This document shows positions 21,955 through 34,189 of a stretch of DNA of 64,000 bases, piece after piece. Position 1 is the first letter of the stretch. Every line of letters begins with the position of its first letter. Source of the stretch: Trileptium ribeirensis (taxonomy: Eukaryota; Nematoda; Enoplea; Enoplida; Thoracostomopsidae). Under the pieces are notes generated by a model. It did not search any database. It was given only the letters and a program-made list of their open reading frames with translations, and had not been told where the DNA came from. The stretch lies in NCBI GenBank assembly GCA_030248225.1, contig JASANE010000682.1:62001-126000 (forward strand), given 5' to 3'. The translations under genes and the position numbers were made by a program.

Positions 21955-23489
21955 GTTAGTAGATATAGTATTTTTTATTTTATGCATACAGTGTATGTAT
22001 TCTGTATTTCAACAGGTATGTAATGTTAAAATTTAAAACTGTTGAATATATATTAGAATTTTTGCAAAACGCGTAAAATGTCTTGATGTATTTTTGTGTA
22101 GGGATTAAGTTCTACTGTCATTTTTTTCTGATCAAAAATCCGAACAACTGGCCCCGATATGTCACTTAGGTTATTGAAATGGCATTTTCCACACTTTGAT
22201 CATTATAGAAATCAATGTCTTGCAATTCAAAGAAGCTGCTAACCAGTGACTCACTCGAGATTTTAATAGCACTATAATAAAATATTTTAGAACAATAAAC
22301 ATTTCGAACGAGCCGCCGGCGAGTGACAGTCATTTTTGTCGAGTATTATAATTATTTTCGCCGAGGCGTCTGGTTAGACCACATATCAGAAACCTGTCAT
22401 CGACAGCGTAACGCCATTTTTGTCACAGCAGCTTTTTCTGAGATATGAGTCAAAGATTAATTTTAGATTAAGATGGTTTATTCCTTGCTGCAAGTGAACG
22501 ATGGCTTATAGTACTGTTAAAAGAGTCTATGTTTCATTGTTTTCCTGTAATTGGTATTTTACTATTTTGGTACGATGTGGGAGACTAAAAACTTAATAAA
22601 AATTAGCATGTTCAATTTGTGCCTGGAAAGCTAGAATGGAGTGCTCAATACGATGAACATAATGTTATTCCCGTTTGGTTTACCTTAGATAATAACAAAC
22701 ATTAATTCGGCAAAAGTCATTTACTCTCTAGCTCCTGAACTCGAAGGCGGACACATTCACATTTTCTTTCAGGTTGTAGAACGATACCAGTCACCTAGCA
22801 AGCATTAATATACTGCAACAAATACTACTTCAAGTGAGATACACCATAAAAGTGGCAAATTAGAATCCAATAAAATTTTTCTGCTAGATAGATCACCCTG
22901 TTATTTGTGCATCGTTAATGCAGACTTTTATAACAACATTTAGTCTGTAACATGATAACCTCCAAAGCAATTTGATAATTTGAATGTCTCATACGGGGCG
23001 CTTCCATTAATGCTTCCGGCGTGCCAATTACCCACTACATTTTTAAATATTATAAAAGATGGGACCAATATCATCGCAAGAGCGGTATTAACAGTTTGTC
23101 AAGAATATTATAACAACGCTTGATAATGCGTTTTTAGGCACTTGCATGCAATAAATGTGTCCGATTATGCTTGCTGGAAACTGTGTTATCAGTTTCGAAG
23201 GATCGTCGTTTGTGCAAGTCAGATGTACATTACCCGCTAAAAATGACTTGTACGCTCGCAACTCGGTCGAATTAAATTGCGGATTTTATTATATACAGAT
23301 CCAACAAAAGGTTTATATACTAGCATATTACACTATAATATACGTACGTGTATGATTTTATTTATGTTTCCTGATGCTTAAGCGCCTACGGCAGGTTTCA
23401 GATGAATAGCGCTACCGGTTTTTTATGTAGTGTTGGAAGTGTGTTTATGATTAGGTGTAGAAATGTTTTAAAATTATTCTGCATTTCAG

Positions 23490-23566
23490 AGGACTCAAAA
23501 TTTGGTCTCACGAAGAGAATCAACAAAGAAAAGCAACCAGGGGCAGCTATTGTTATGGATCTGTGA
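23490..23566 (+). CDS. NKIRAS: NKIRAS terminal exon 7, left arm
   Basis: Acceptor GCATTTCAG|AG. 24 codons then TGA. It encodes a lysine-rich tail (DSKFGLTKRINKEKQ ... MDL) whose SK.. spacing and basic character fit the end of the family. No CaaX box is present, as expected for NKIRAS, which is not prenylated. Identical to 36,749-36,825. Confidence 0.75.
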
Positions 23567-26124
23567 TACACCCTGTGGTGCAGCAACATGATGCTATCGG
23601 TCACTTCACGTGTTGACGGTTGCGCAACTAAGATACATTTTGTCCAAAGTGGAAACTTGATTAGCTAATGACATTTTTTATAAATTAATTCTTTCGTTCC
23701 CAACTACTCTGCCATATTGGCATTAACGCATTTTCCGACGCGTTGTGTTAACTAACTTTGTCGCGTGACGCATGGTTGCACGTGCGCTCCTATTTGTTGA
23801 CTGCATTATTTCAAGGAATCGAACAGCGGCTCCTAGACAACTCAGTGGTCTGCGTACCGGCTTGCAGGTAATCAGACCGGTACTAACCGAGGTGCTAAAT
23901 TCAATTTAAGCATTGCATTATACACAAACTATTTCGATCATAAAAAAATAGTGTTTTTATAGTTCGTTTTATCACTGAGTCAGAGCTGTAACCGTGTCGA
24001 GACTTGAGACCACAAACTACATACGATCGTGCCCCGGGTTGAATTAAAAAGTCCAAAGCACTCTCTTTTTGCCTGTGCTCAACATAACAATTATTTTATC
24101 TTGTGTGCGTACTCGTCTCTTTCATAGAGACACTATAGTTGGCCTGTCAAATTGGATGGAACCGAGGTCGCCATATATTTCGCAACAGAGCTAGTATAGT
24201 AAAGGAGCTATTTAAGGAACAACTGCTATTGAGGGACCAATTAACTTTGATTATTTATACCTCGGTAAATGCTAGACGCTTGTTCACAAAAGTTGCTGCA
24301 CATGTTGGCGGTGTAAACATTGTCTTTCATCGTTATTAGATTTAAGGATTACTTTATAATCATGGGAATTATTGCATACGCATATTTGCGGTAACTACGT
24401 CAGTATTAAAATATGTTCTGAATTTATTGCTTACTTTTTGAAAAGTTTGATATACTGTACATCTTCCAAGATGTAAGTGCTTTATCACATAGATCAAATT
24501 AAAGCCTCGTCGATGTCTACGATGTATTGTACTAGCGTCATTTTTACGTAACTCAAATTATCCGCTACGCATTGATCCGTAAAAAATACGAAGTTTCATT
24601 TAGGGAACAAGTGTCGTTATTAAGGAACAGTATAGGATAAAATGAAACATTCACTCTGGAGCGACATATTAGCAGTAGTAGTGGAACTACATTTTTTGAG
24701 CAGAGCGACGGCATTAGTAATATGAACGTACTCAATGTCTTCGGAATATATTATTACTTAGACAACAATGAGTAAATGAAAGAATAGTTTTATTCCGTTG
24801 AACGAAAAGCAAGACAAAGGAAGTCACGTGGCTTATACAGCATGGTGATGAATGGTAATCGAAGCATAGCAATGAAATCATAGGCCACGGAGTCTGAAAA
24901 TAATTTTGCCTATAACATTCGTACTATACTATTCCTGTATGTACAATGCATCTATTTTCTTATTTCCCCATGGAAAACTCTACGTATATGTCGTTAAAAC
25001 GACTCTACGACCGATAGTTAAGCTGTTATGAGCTTAATTAGGGTGTTAATTAGCTTAATTAATGATAAAATTGGCAAGTTGCCAAACTTCTAAAATATCA
25101 AGTGCACATCCTCACATGATAAGCTTTCAAACAAAAAAAGTTTTTTGAAATAGGTTCAGTAGTTCTTGAGATCCATGAAAGACTAACGGACGAACGGACA
25201 TCGACTTTTTTGCTCCCAGACAGAAAATAAAAACGGTTCGCTCGATCGCCTCGCTTCGCTCGGCGACGTCGCTCCGATCAATTATGGCGACATCTTTACA
25301 CATCAGTATAATCGCTTCTTATGCTTTATAAGACATTATAATTGAGAAGAAGCAATTATATTGTTTCCGTTTGTTTTTCATATGAGTCACTCAAAATGAA
25401 ATGGCGAAAAGCGGTGTCATTTTTGAAACAAAGGCTATGTAGGAGGCCTGGCTCACGGGTTTTCGGAGTGCTGGTTTTGTAGGGTAAGATTGTGACGTTT
25501 TGTATTGTCCATAGCATAATATTTACACAATGTTTTATTTATCTGTCTATTCGTTCTCATTATTTTCACGGCTGGAACAGTGATAAAGTGGAAAAAGGGA
25601 TATCGGAAAACAGGTTTAACTATACTAATTTCAAATCTTACCCTTTCTCCCACTTTTCTACATTCTCGTTTTCTCGGTTTTCCATTTTTAAACAACTAAC
25701 CCAATTTTACGTGCAAACTCCAGCATCAAAGTAACAACACTTCACCCATCTATATCGGTAGACCTACAGGTGCATCGTTTTTAGAGGAGGCTGAATAAAT
25801 CAGCGTAAATGTTACAATTCGATCTTTTCATGATACATTAAGCAAGCGATATACCAAATTTTTGAATTCTGAATGAATGACAAACGAGCGAAGGAAGAAT
25901 TCTTACTAGCCAGGAGTTTGAAATTTAGCAGCGAATGTTTGTGGGTTTTTTTCGTGTGACATGTATTATTCAACTTCCGATAGGCAGATCAGGTCGTCTG
26001 ATACCTCATTCGAAGGCTTTCTCAATCAATCGGAAAGTTTTGCGTTTTATATACAATCCAACGCCGGAATGATAAAAATTATCAAGTGGAGATGTCAAAC
26101 ACTGTCGCTATTGTGCTTTTGTCT
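23567..26124. other. NKIRAS 3' flank, no further gene recognised
   Basis: No second gene recognised. A repeat-like block lies at about 25,010-25,330, with an AATTAGCTTAATTAA palindromic stretch, a GACGAACGGACATCGAC word and a CG-rich CTCGCTTCGCTCGGCGACG word; it looks like part of a non-autonomous transposon, but its ends are undefined. Overlapping frames on both strands at 25,453-25,734 are unrecognised. Mirrored at about 34,190-36,748. Confidence 0.45.
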
Positions 26125-26870
26125 CTGCACAAAGGGCCCGTGTACTATATATCACACCGCCATAGGGATCTCGTCAGACAGCTGCGCAGAGGGCCACGGA
26201 CTCCGGCCCCAGGCTCTTATAAATACAGCATTCTTTAGCGCTTGGAAAGGCTATGGGGCTAAATACAAGACTTCTGTAGCTTTTATGCATCATGCAGCAA
26301 TCTCATGCAAAAATATTAGGCCAGATACATAATCTCTCTGGATTATGTAATGCTGAAATGCTACTTTCAAAAATTCGAAAGTCAAGTCGACCGAGAGTTA
26401 AATCGCTCGTGTATATTATACTTACAATGCGTTAGAAAATTGATCTCATTCGCGACATCGACGTAACTGAAAAAAAGCGAAACCACGTTACCGCAAACTC
26501 GCTTCCGGGTGGCGATCATCCGGATGAACCATATTCGTCAACTCACTGCTAATTCTGTCTTGCAACCGCGAGACAGAGGTATCTAGCTCAAGTATAGGAA
26601 TAATTTGCCAGAGAGTCCTGTATCTGGCTTCAAAAGAACTGTATGGCTCGGGGAGGTTGTGTATATGGTCATATCCATGGGTGAGCGTTGTATCATATAT
26701 AAAAAGTTGGACACTGTATCCTATAAAAACTAGAGGGGTCTTGTATCTAGCCGTAATGTCTTTCCAAAGGCTAAATAGATGCTGTATTTTGCAAAAAACC
26801 TGAGGCCCGTTTTTGCTTAGCTATCGTGCGCGGCACCTAGTGGGATGGGCTATAGTGGGCATAATCCCAC
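26125..26870. repeat. Foldback element (left arm)
   Basis: The segment 26,125-26,335 (AATACAGCATTCTTTAGCGC, then AAATACAAGACTTCTGTAGC) is repeated in inverted orientation at about 26,690-26,870 (complement reads AATACAGCATCTATTTAGCC, then AGATACAAGACCCCTCTAG). The arms are roughly 200 bp, with a loop of about 350 bp. A 123-residue plus-strand frame (25,961-26,332) overlaps one arm and resembles nothing known. No transposase. Confidence 0.7.
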
Positions 26871-27899
26871 TGTGGTTCATATCAGAGATCAGTCAACAGC
26901 GCAGTCATAAATTTTTGCCGTTAGGCTTTGTCAATGTCAGCTGTGTATCTAAAAGCGTCAAAACAGAATAACTTTCCACTCGGAGGTGGTGATTGCGTCT
27001 TCTTTTGGTGATAAATTATCTCCACGGCGATGTGTATACTCTACTAAACTAAAATAATGTATTCCATCTCCATGGAGAACTCCACATCATAATTTTAAAT
27101 TAAAACAGAACTCAAGGATAGACATAATTTTCGTGGTGGTTGTATTTCACTGTGTGCAATTAGTTTTTTGTCCAAAAAGCTTATAATTTCGTACAAGCGG
27201 CGACAAAATGATTTCCAAGACAAATAGCTTACGTGTTATTATTATATATAATTCTGTTCTAGTTGCCAGTAAGAATACAATATGTAAAACAAAATTAACT
27301 CGTCTGTGCCAACGGTTTACTTGTTAAGCAAGTTGCTTGTGCTCATATATTTCCTAAGGTTTTTCTATACATATTTATAGGTATACCTTTTTAATGGTTT
27401 TACAGAGATAATTGGCTGTTTTGGTACGTGGCTCTGTCACAGGGCCGTTGCCGCATGCGAACCCCACCAGTTCATTGGCACATTTTTAGGAAAACTGTGT
27501 TCCGGTTCCATCTCGCAATAAACTACGCAATATATAGGTACGAGGTTGCTACATTCTGTAAATTACACCACTAACTTTATGGTGCTGCGTCTTTGGGTAG
27601 ATTCATTTTACTATAACCCCTAGAAAGATTTAAATGTTACAACTGTTGCTATGCCTTGTTATTTTCGTGGCATAATTGCTGTTTTATCAGTAATTTTTTT
27701 GGTATTTTGTTGTCCGAGCGTGTTGAACGACTTTGATCGTACGTTTCTATCGTACATAGTTTCATACGTTGTCGGCTTTGTTATAAATCATTTTTATGCT
27801 TTTCTTACATTCTTTTCAATGTGTCGAAGTCTTATTGACTATAGTAAGAAGAAGCCATTTGAGGATAGCTCGCTATATTTGTCCTGTTATTTTTGGAAA
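26871..27899. other. Arm sequence without recognised genes
   Basis: AT-rich. A 90-residue, strongly hydrophobic plus-strand frame (27,651-27,923) is present in both arms but runs into the edge of the hAT-like element and has no family resemblance. I treat it as chance. Mirrored at about 32,440-33,440. Confidence 0.45.
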
Positions 27900-29197
27900 C
27901 GAAATGTTTTTTTTGGAAAATAAGCAAATTTTCTGTTAGTTTTTTACTGTTTCCTGTTTGGATCAACCAGTTGTGGATTTCCTGTTGTTGATTCATGCCT
28001 TAATCTAAGCATTATTTTACATGGATTTCCGCGTCAGCCCCCCTCCTGAGAATTTGGTAATTTTTGAAGCATAGACTGATTTTGGATTCATCGATTCAGC
28101 TCGATGAGGCGGTTCAGGAAATCGTCATTGTACCCACATCCTTGAAAAGAATTTTTCGATTTTTTGAGGTCTAGTCTCTCCTTGGGACCAAAATTTTTTT
28201 CTTCGGAATCGGTCATGTTGGGTATCTCGTCTTGGTTTGATGAGATATCTACTGTTGTGTAATTGAAATCAACGCCACCGTACGAGTTGAGGGCCCAACT
28301 TACCCTGAATGGCGGAAATAAATTCTAGGCCATGCCGTTCCCGATCATGTCTAAGTCTTTAAGTCTTAGCCTAAGCTAAGGTTTTTATATGAGACATACA
28401 CTGAGCCTATGTGGGGGGGGGGGGGTTGCCGCCCTTCGAACCCTCCGCTCTAAGATGTTCTTTTTTTCTAACGTTATAACGTAGCCCTTCAGGGTTACTT
28501 GGCCCCTTATAACTTTCTAATGGTGGTGTAGATTTCAATAAAATACACACCAGTAGATTTATCTCATCAAACCAAGACGAATGGTACCCAACACCACAAT
28601 ATTTCGAAGAAAAAAATTTTTGATTCCTGCAATTGGGTCTCAAAAAGTCAAACATTTTTTCACGGATGTGGGCGGTACGTAGCATTTTCTAAACCATCTC
28701 ATTGATCTGAATCGATTTATACCAAAGTCAGCTCTATATCTTCAAACCTGACGAAATTCTGGCTGGGGGCTAAAAAGAAAAGACCTAATTTAAAACCACT
28801 ACAACACAGTGCAGCAGGCATTTAAATCTTTCCAACGGGCACTGTTAATCGAAAACTACACGGTGGCATACAAATCCGATGGCTCTATTCAGTGTCGCAC
28901 CTATTTAATTTAAATTTGCCATCGGGCAAAATTTTCTGATGCGGTGAAGGAAGCAAGCTATGCTTATGCTTAAGATTATATATTTAGTTGACGCTTGGAA
29001 GATAGTGTTATACCATTTCTACCATATAAATCATAAGCATGAAATGTAAACGCTGCTTAAATAATCTAAATAATACGCACGGCCGTAATATTTTGCATAA
29101 CGTTTTTCCAACTATTTTCGGCTCTAAAATCCTGAAACATAGTTTTTTCCTTTTTCCGGGCGGGTAGGAAAAAACGGAATAAAACACTTTTTTTCCA
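27900..29197. mobile_element. hAT-like element with internal foldback, left arm copy
   Basis: Homologous in reverse complement to the well-bounded element at 31,026-32,427. It contains an internal inverted repeat: 28,031-28,335 faces 28,470-28,775 (for example CTCGTCTTGGTTTGATGAGA near 28,227 against its complement near 28,560). A G-run lies between the arms at 28,413-28,426. Both ends differ from the right copy: the clean GGGTTGA terminus and target duplication are not visible here. The right end reads CCAACCC followed by more C. Compared with the right copy it has many 1-2 nt deletions. Confidence 0.7.
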
Positions 29198-29773
29198 ACC
29201 CCCCCCGAACCTTGATGAGAGCACGGGCAAACGTAACAGACCGAAACGGTACTGTTACAATAATACATTCAGCTGTTTGTGGCTGTCATTTAGTCGTTGC
29301 TTACACAAATGCTTTGTGCTCTCTCACCTGCAGGGCGCTCTTAGTCGTTGGGAACAATATTAAACACAAAATTGTAACACCGAGGTCACTATAATAAACA
29401 ACGATAAACATTGCGCCAATGATTTAGATTTCGCTATTTTCCACAAATATTTTTCATTTTGAAACGTATATGAAAGCCAAAATCTCATACAATGGCGATT
29501 GAATAGCAGTTTCTCGCAGTTTTAGTAAAATTTAGGGCACAGTATTTGCAAAATGAAATATTTAGGGCTGTATTTTGTGTCATTGGATTTTGGTATGATA
29601 TGACATCGAAAACACATGCCTTTATCACTCTAGTGTGAACACATATGTTGTAGTGATATGCAGGAAAATGGTGCATTAATGCTATGAGAACAAGCATTTA
29701 TATATCTTCAAATTTCCAGGCAAGAATAGAATAACTTCATTTTTCATAAAACCTAAAATTTGAAACAAAAACT
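29198..29773. other. Left part of unique spacer
   Basis: The first single-copy sequence inside the palindrome. No recognised feature; short frames only. It ends with stop codons just upstream of the open segment at 29,774. Confidence 0.5.
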
Positions 29774-30123
29774 ATGTATATTTTATTATTACAAACGATG
29801 ACAGGGAAAACACTATCAGATTTGACCCACAACAATTCGTTAGTAACTTGCATCAAGGACTTTATCCTAGTTTGTTCAATGCACATAAACCTCGATAATT
29901 ACACACTTCCTAATAAAAAGAACAAGTTAGTCGTTTTGATGACAACGTCCACTGATCCCATAAACGAAACCAAGAAGTGGTCACTAAAGGAAATCGAGAA
30001 TCACCTAATAAATTTGACGTTAGGTGCTAAAGAAAACCGACAAGTTTTCTGCATGTGCCTACTAAAACGCAAACACTTAGACATTTTAAGAGCCAAAACT
30101 GAAGAGCATGAAGGATTGTGCAG
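29774..30123 (+). CDS. Unrecognised predicted exon a of spacer gene
   Basis: Open frame from ATG at 29,774; as an unspliced frame it would run to TGA at 30,178 (134 residues). A CAG|GTTTGG donor at 30,123/30,124 ends it after EHEGLC in phase 2, which joins in phase to the open segment at 30,401. The product to this point is about 116 residues, hydrophilic, with a KKWSLKEIENHLINL helix-like stretch and several cysteines. An alternative start as an internal exon is the acceptor GATGACAG|GG at about 29,804. I do not recognise a family. A frame this long in AT-rich DNA argues weakly for real coding. Confidence 0.4.
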
Positions 30124-30400
30124 GTTTGGTAATATCAAGGAGTTCCCCGTGGACCGAGAAGAGACTGGCTTTTGCTGAATCATTTGCATCACTATTACCA
30201 TACATGGGCAAGCTACGAAGTTTCTGGAAAGATCACAAGCATTTTTGAATTTTTTGGGACTAAAAATAGGTCGAAATTTTCCCTCGATTTTCGCCAATTT
30301 TGCTCAATTTTAGCTCATACTCCTATGATTTTTGGCAACATTTTCCGCGCACCTACGGCAAGGGGAATAGGTTACCTGCCCTGCAATAGTTGAACTCTAG

Positions 30401-30785
30401 GACGAACATAACCCACCTACTATGTTACGTTGTAGGCGCCACATACGAATCAGTGAAAGGTTCTATATTAAATAAGATATGCCACCAAACGTACAAAAAC
30501 GAAAATACAAATTTCGATGTTTTAAAAATTATTAAAATACATCCCATAGCTAGTGTTTACAATATAATGTGTTTTATACTATCAAATTCATTACGTTGTT
30601 GGAACTCTAACAAATTAGCAACCGTTCGACATTATTTTTCTATATTTTTCCATTGGGTGAGCTTAAAACTAGTACGCCTCTTCAAGTGCAATACAGTGCA
30701 TATATATTTGTACGAGGAGACACCCGATGAATTGAAATTTCAGTGCCAACTCGGAGAAATTTTCGGTGAAACTGTAAGCCTTTAG
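30401..30785 (+). CDS. Unrecognised predicted exon b of spacer gene
   Basis: An open segment of about 131 codons with no early ATG, so it is more likely an exon than a complete gene. The acceptor CTCTAG|GACGAAC at 30,400/30,401 gives AG|G, completing the codon left open by exon a. It encodes TNITHLLCYVVGATYES and, further on, a hydrophobic, cysteine- and aromatic-rich segment. It ends at TAG 30,783-30,785, or is spliced at a strong donor ACT|GTAAGC after 30,773 into an exon not found. The 277-nt candidate intron is AT-rich. No family recognised. Confidence 0.35.
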
Positions 30786-31017
30786 GCTAAACCATAATGC
30801 CGAAACAAGGGTTTACAGTGATCAGCTCATTTAAGCCTGGAGGCATATAAAACCTAATAGGGATATGTTATTGCATAACTTGTTAGAAACTGGCCCAAAA
30901 CGTTAGGTTTGTACATAATACAGCGTGTCATCATCTATGCTCCCCTGCAGTTTCACTACCGTTTGTATAAAATATATGATGCATGAGTAAAATTCAATCA
31001 ATGCTAGCAACCCCTCG
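30786..31017. other. Right part of unique spacer
   Basis: Single-copy sequence ending at the target duplication of the right-arm hAT-like element. Nothing recognised. Confidence 0.5.
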
Positions 31018-31025
31018 GCCACAGC

Positions 31026-32427
31026 CAGGGTTGAGCGCCGGAAAAAAAGTGTTTTATTCCGTTTTTTCCTACCCGCCCGGAAAAAAGGAAAAAACTATTT
31101 CAGGATTTTAGAGCCGAAAATAGTTGGAAAAACGTTATGCAAAATATTACGGCCGTGCGCATTATTTACACTCATTTAAGCAGCGTTTACATTTCATGCT
31201 TATGATTTATATGGTAGAAATGGTATAACACTATCTTCCAAGCGTCGACTAGATATATAATCTTAGCATAAGCATAGCTTGCTTCCTTCACCGCATCAGA
31301 AAATTTTGCCCGATGGCAAATTTAAATTAAATAGGCGCGACACTGAATAGAGCCATGGGATTTGTATGCCACCGTGTGGTTTTCGATTAACAGTGCCCGT
31401 TGGAAAGATTTAAGCGCCGCTGCACTGTGTTGTAGTGGTTGCAAATTCGGGTCTTTTCTTTTTAGCCCCCAGCCAGAATTTGGTCAGTTTTGAAGATATA
31501 GAGCTGACTTTGGTATAAATCGATTCAGATCAATGAGATGGTTTAGAAAATGCTCATTTCACCCACATCCGTGAAAAAATGTTTCGACTTTTTGAGACCC
31601 CCTTAGGAATCCAAAATTTTTTTCTTCGAAATATTGTGGTGTTGGGTACCATTCGTCTTGGTTTGATGAGATAAATCTACTGGTGTGTATTTTATTGAAA
31701 TCTACACCACCATTAGAAAGTTATAAGGGGCCCAAATAACCCTGAAGGGCTACGTTATAACGTTAGAAAAAAGAACATCTTAGAGCGGAGGGTTCGAGGG
31801 CGGCAACCCCCCCCCACATAGGCTCAGTGTATGTCTCATATAAAAACCTTAGCTTAGGCTAAGACTAAGACTTAGTATATCGGGAACGGCATGGCCTAGA
31901 ATTTATTTCCGCCATTCAGGGTAAGTTGGGCCCTCAATCATACGGTGGCGTTGATTTCAATTACACAACAGTAGATTTATCTCATCAAACCAAGACGAGA
32001 TACCCAACATGACCGTATTCCGAAGAAAAAAATTTTTGGGTTCCCAAGGAGAGATTACTAGACCTCAAAAAATCGAAAAATTTTTTTCAGGGATGTGGGT
32101 AAAATGAGCATTTCCTGAACCGCCTCATCGAGCTGAATCGATTGAATCCAAAATCAGTTCTATGTCTTCAAAATTGACCAAATTCTATTCAGGAGGGGGG
32201 CTGACGCGGAAATTCCATGTGACAACATTGCAGCTGTAGACCTTTGTCAGTTATTAAGGCATTGACAATCAACAACAGGATACAGTTTCGCTCACAACTG
32301 TGTTTTCTGCTATTTTCATAACAGGATAACAAGTAAAAAACTAACAGTAAAATTTGACTGTTTCATTTTTTTCCGGAAAAAAAACCAGTTTTCCGGTCCG
32401 ACTTTTTTCCGGAAAAATTCAACCCAG
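31026..32427. mobile_element. hAT-like element with internal foldback and 8-bp target duplication (right arm)
   Basis: The ends read inward as CAGGGTTGAGCGCCGGAAAA and CTGGGTTGAATTTTTCCGG. GCCACAGC is present at 31,018-31,025 and again at 32,428-32,435, an exact 8-bp duplication typical of hAT. The interior has two inverted arms (about 31,465-31,760 and 31,900-32,195) around a C-run. No transposase frame. 1,402 bp. Confidence 0.85.
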
Positions 32428-33443
32428 GCCACAGCACAGAATGTAGCAACTCCTTAAATGGCTTCTTCTTACTATAGTCAATAAGACTTCGACACATTGA
32501 AAAGAATGTAAGAAAAGCATAAAAATGATTTATAACAAAGCCGACAACGTATGAAACTATGACGATAGAAACGTACGATCAAAGTCGTTCAACACGCTCG
32601 GACAACAAAATACCAAAAAAATTAATGATAAAACAGCAATTATGCCACGAAAATAACAAGGCATAGCAACAGTTGTAGCGTATCAATCTTTAGGGTTATA
32701 GTAAAATGAATCTACCCAAAGACGCAGCACCATAAAGTTAGTGGTGTAATTTACAGAATGTAGCAACCTCGTACCTATATATTGCGTAGTTTATTGCAGA
32801 GATGGAACCGGAACACAGTTTTCCTAACACTGTGGCAATGAACTGGTGGGGTTCGCATGCGGCAACGGCCCTGTGACAGAGCCACGTACCAAAGCAGCCA
32901 ATGTTCTCTGTAAAACCATTAAAATGGTATACCTATAAATATGTATAGAAAAACCTTGGGAAATATATGAAGCACAAGCAACTTGCTTAACAAGTAAACC
33001 GTTGGCACAGACGAGTTAATTTTGTTTTACATATTGTATTCTTACTGGCAACTAGAACAGAATTATATATAATAATAACACGTAAGCTATTTGTCTTGGA
33101 AATCATTTTGTCGCCGCTTGTACGAAATTATAAGCTTTTTGGACAAAAAACTAATTGCACACAGTGAAATACAACCACCACGAAAATTATGTCTATCCTT
33201 GAGTTCTGTTTTAATTTAAAATTATGATGTGGAGTTCTCCATGGAGATGGAATACATTATTTTAGTTTAGTAGAGATATACACATCGCCGTGGAGATAAT
33301 TTATCACCAAAAGAAGACGCAATCACAACCTCCGAGTGGAAAGTTATTCTGTTTTGACGCTTAGATACACAGCTGACATTGACAAAGCCTAACGGCAAAA
33401 ATTTATGACTGCGCTGTTGACTGATCTCTGATATGAACCACAG

Positions 33444-34189
33444 TGGGATTATGCCCACTATACCCCATCCCACTAGGTGCCGCGCACGATAGCTAAGCAA
33501 AAACGGGCCTCAGGTTTTTTGCAAAATACAGCATCTATTTAGCCTTTGGAAAGACATTACGGCTAGATACAAGACCCCTCTAGTTTTTATAGGATACAGT
33601 GTCCAACTTTTTATATATGATACAACGCTCACCCATGGATATGACCATATACACAACCTCCCCGAGCCATACAGTTCTTTTGAAGCCAGATACAGGACTC
33701 TCTGGCAAATTATTCCTATACTTGAGCTAGATACCTCTGTCTCGCGGTTGCAAGACAGAATTAGCAGTGAGTTGACGAATATGGTTCATCCGGATGATCG
33801 CCACCCGGAAGCGAGTTTGCGGTAACGTGGTTTCGCTTTTTTTTCAGTTACGTCGATGTCGCGAATGAGATCAATTTTCTAACGCATTGTAAGTATAATA
33901 TACACGAGCGATTTAACTCTCGGTCGACTTGACTTTCGAATTTTTGAAAGTAGCATTTCAGCATTACATAATCCAGAGAGATTATGTATCTGGCCTAATA
34001 TTTTTGCATGAGATTGCTGCATGATGCATAAAAGCTACAGAAGTCTTGTATTTAGCCCCATAGCCTTTCCAAGCGCTAAAGAATGCTGTATTTATAAGAG
34101 CCTGGGGCCGGAGTCGGTGGCCCTCTGCGCAGCTGTCTGACGAGATCCCTATGGCGGTGTGATATATAGTACACGGGCCCTTTGTGCAG
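33444..34189. repeat. Foldback element (right arm)
   Basis: Mirror copy of 26,125-26,870 with the same inverted segments. Its 123-residue frame (minus strand, 33,982-34,353) is preserved with two residue changes, which is as expected from the overall arm similarity and is not evidence of selection. Confidence 0.7.

Larger units (their letters stand above)
19365..23566 (+). pseudogene. NKIRAS: NKIRAS (kappaB-Ras) homologue, 5'-truncated copy, left arm
   Basis: Four exons (19,365-19,466; 20,592-20,685; 21,868-21,954; 23,490-23,566) join in phase into the C-terminal two thirds of a small Ras-like GTPase. They carry the switch-distal sheet (AYMLVFGVNDMESF), the G4 guanine-binding motif NKID, a G5-like EVSAAD, the RKTLIEPFVYVVSK segment and a basic tail ending in TGA. 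Human NKIRAS proteins, which bind NF-kappaB inhibitors and slow their degradation, have the same order and spacing, from recalled family knowledge. The residues encoding the P-loop and DTxG were not found upstream in this arm, whose homology ends at a LINE inside the intron. This copy is frame-intact but lacks its 5' exons. Confidence 0.85.
4690..29197 (+). repeat. Left arm of giant inverted repeat
   Basis: This block is repeated in reverse complement at about 31,033-57,775. Matched landmarks give nearly constant coordinate sums: NKIRAS exon 5 (20,592 and 39,724, sum 60,316), the hAT element edge (16,899 and 43,405, sum 60,304) and the short MITE (10,025 and 50,262, sum 60,287). The sum shifts by about 2 kb only across the LOA LINE, where each arm has its own large indels. 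The outer edge is the 3' tail of that LINE and the inner edge lies in a hAT-like element. I judged homology by eye and did not compute percent identity. Confidence 0.95.

Noticed and set aside
25961..26332. 123-residue open frame conserved in both arms
   Set aside because: Overlaps one arm of a foldback repeat, resembles no family, and is conserved only as much as the surrounding DNA.
27651..27923. 90-residue hydrophobic frame that could be a membrane protein
   Set aside because: AT-rich DNA readily gives hydrophobic frames; it ends in transposon sequence and has no splice or family support.
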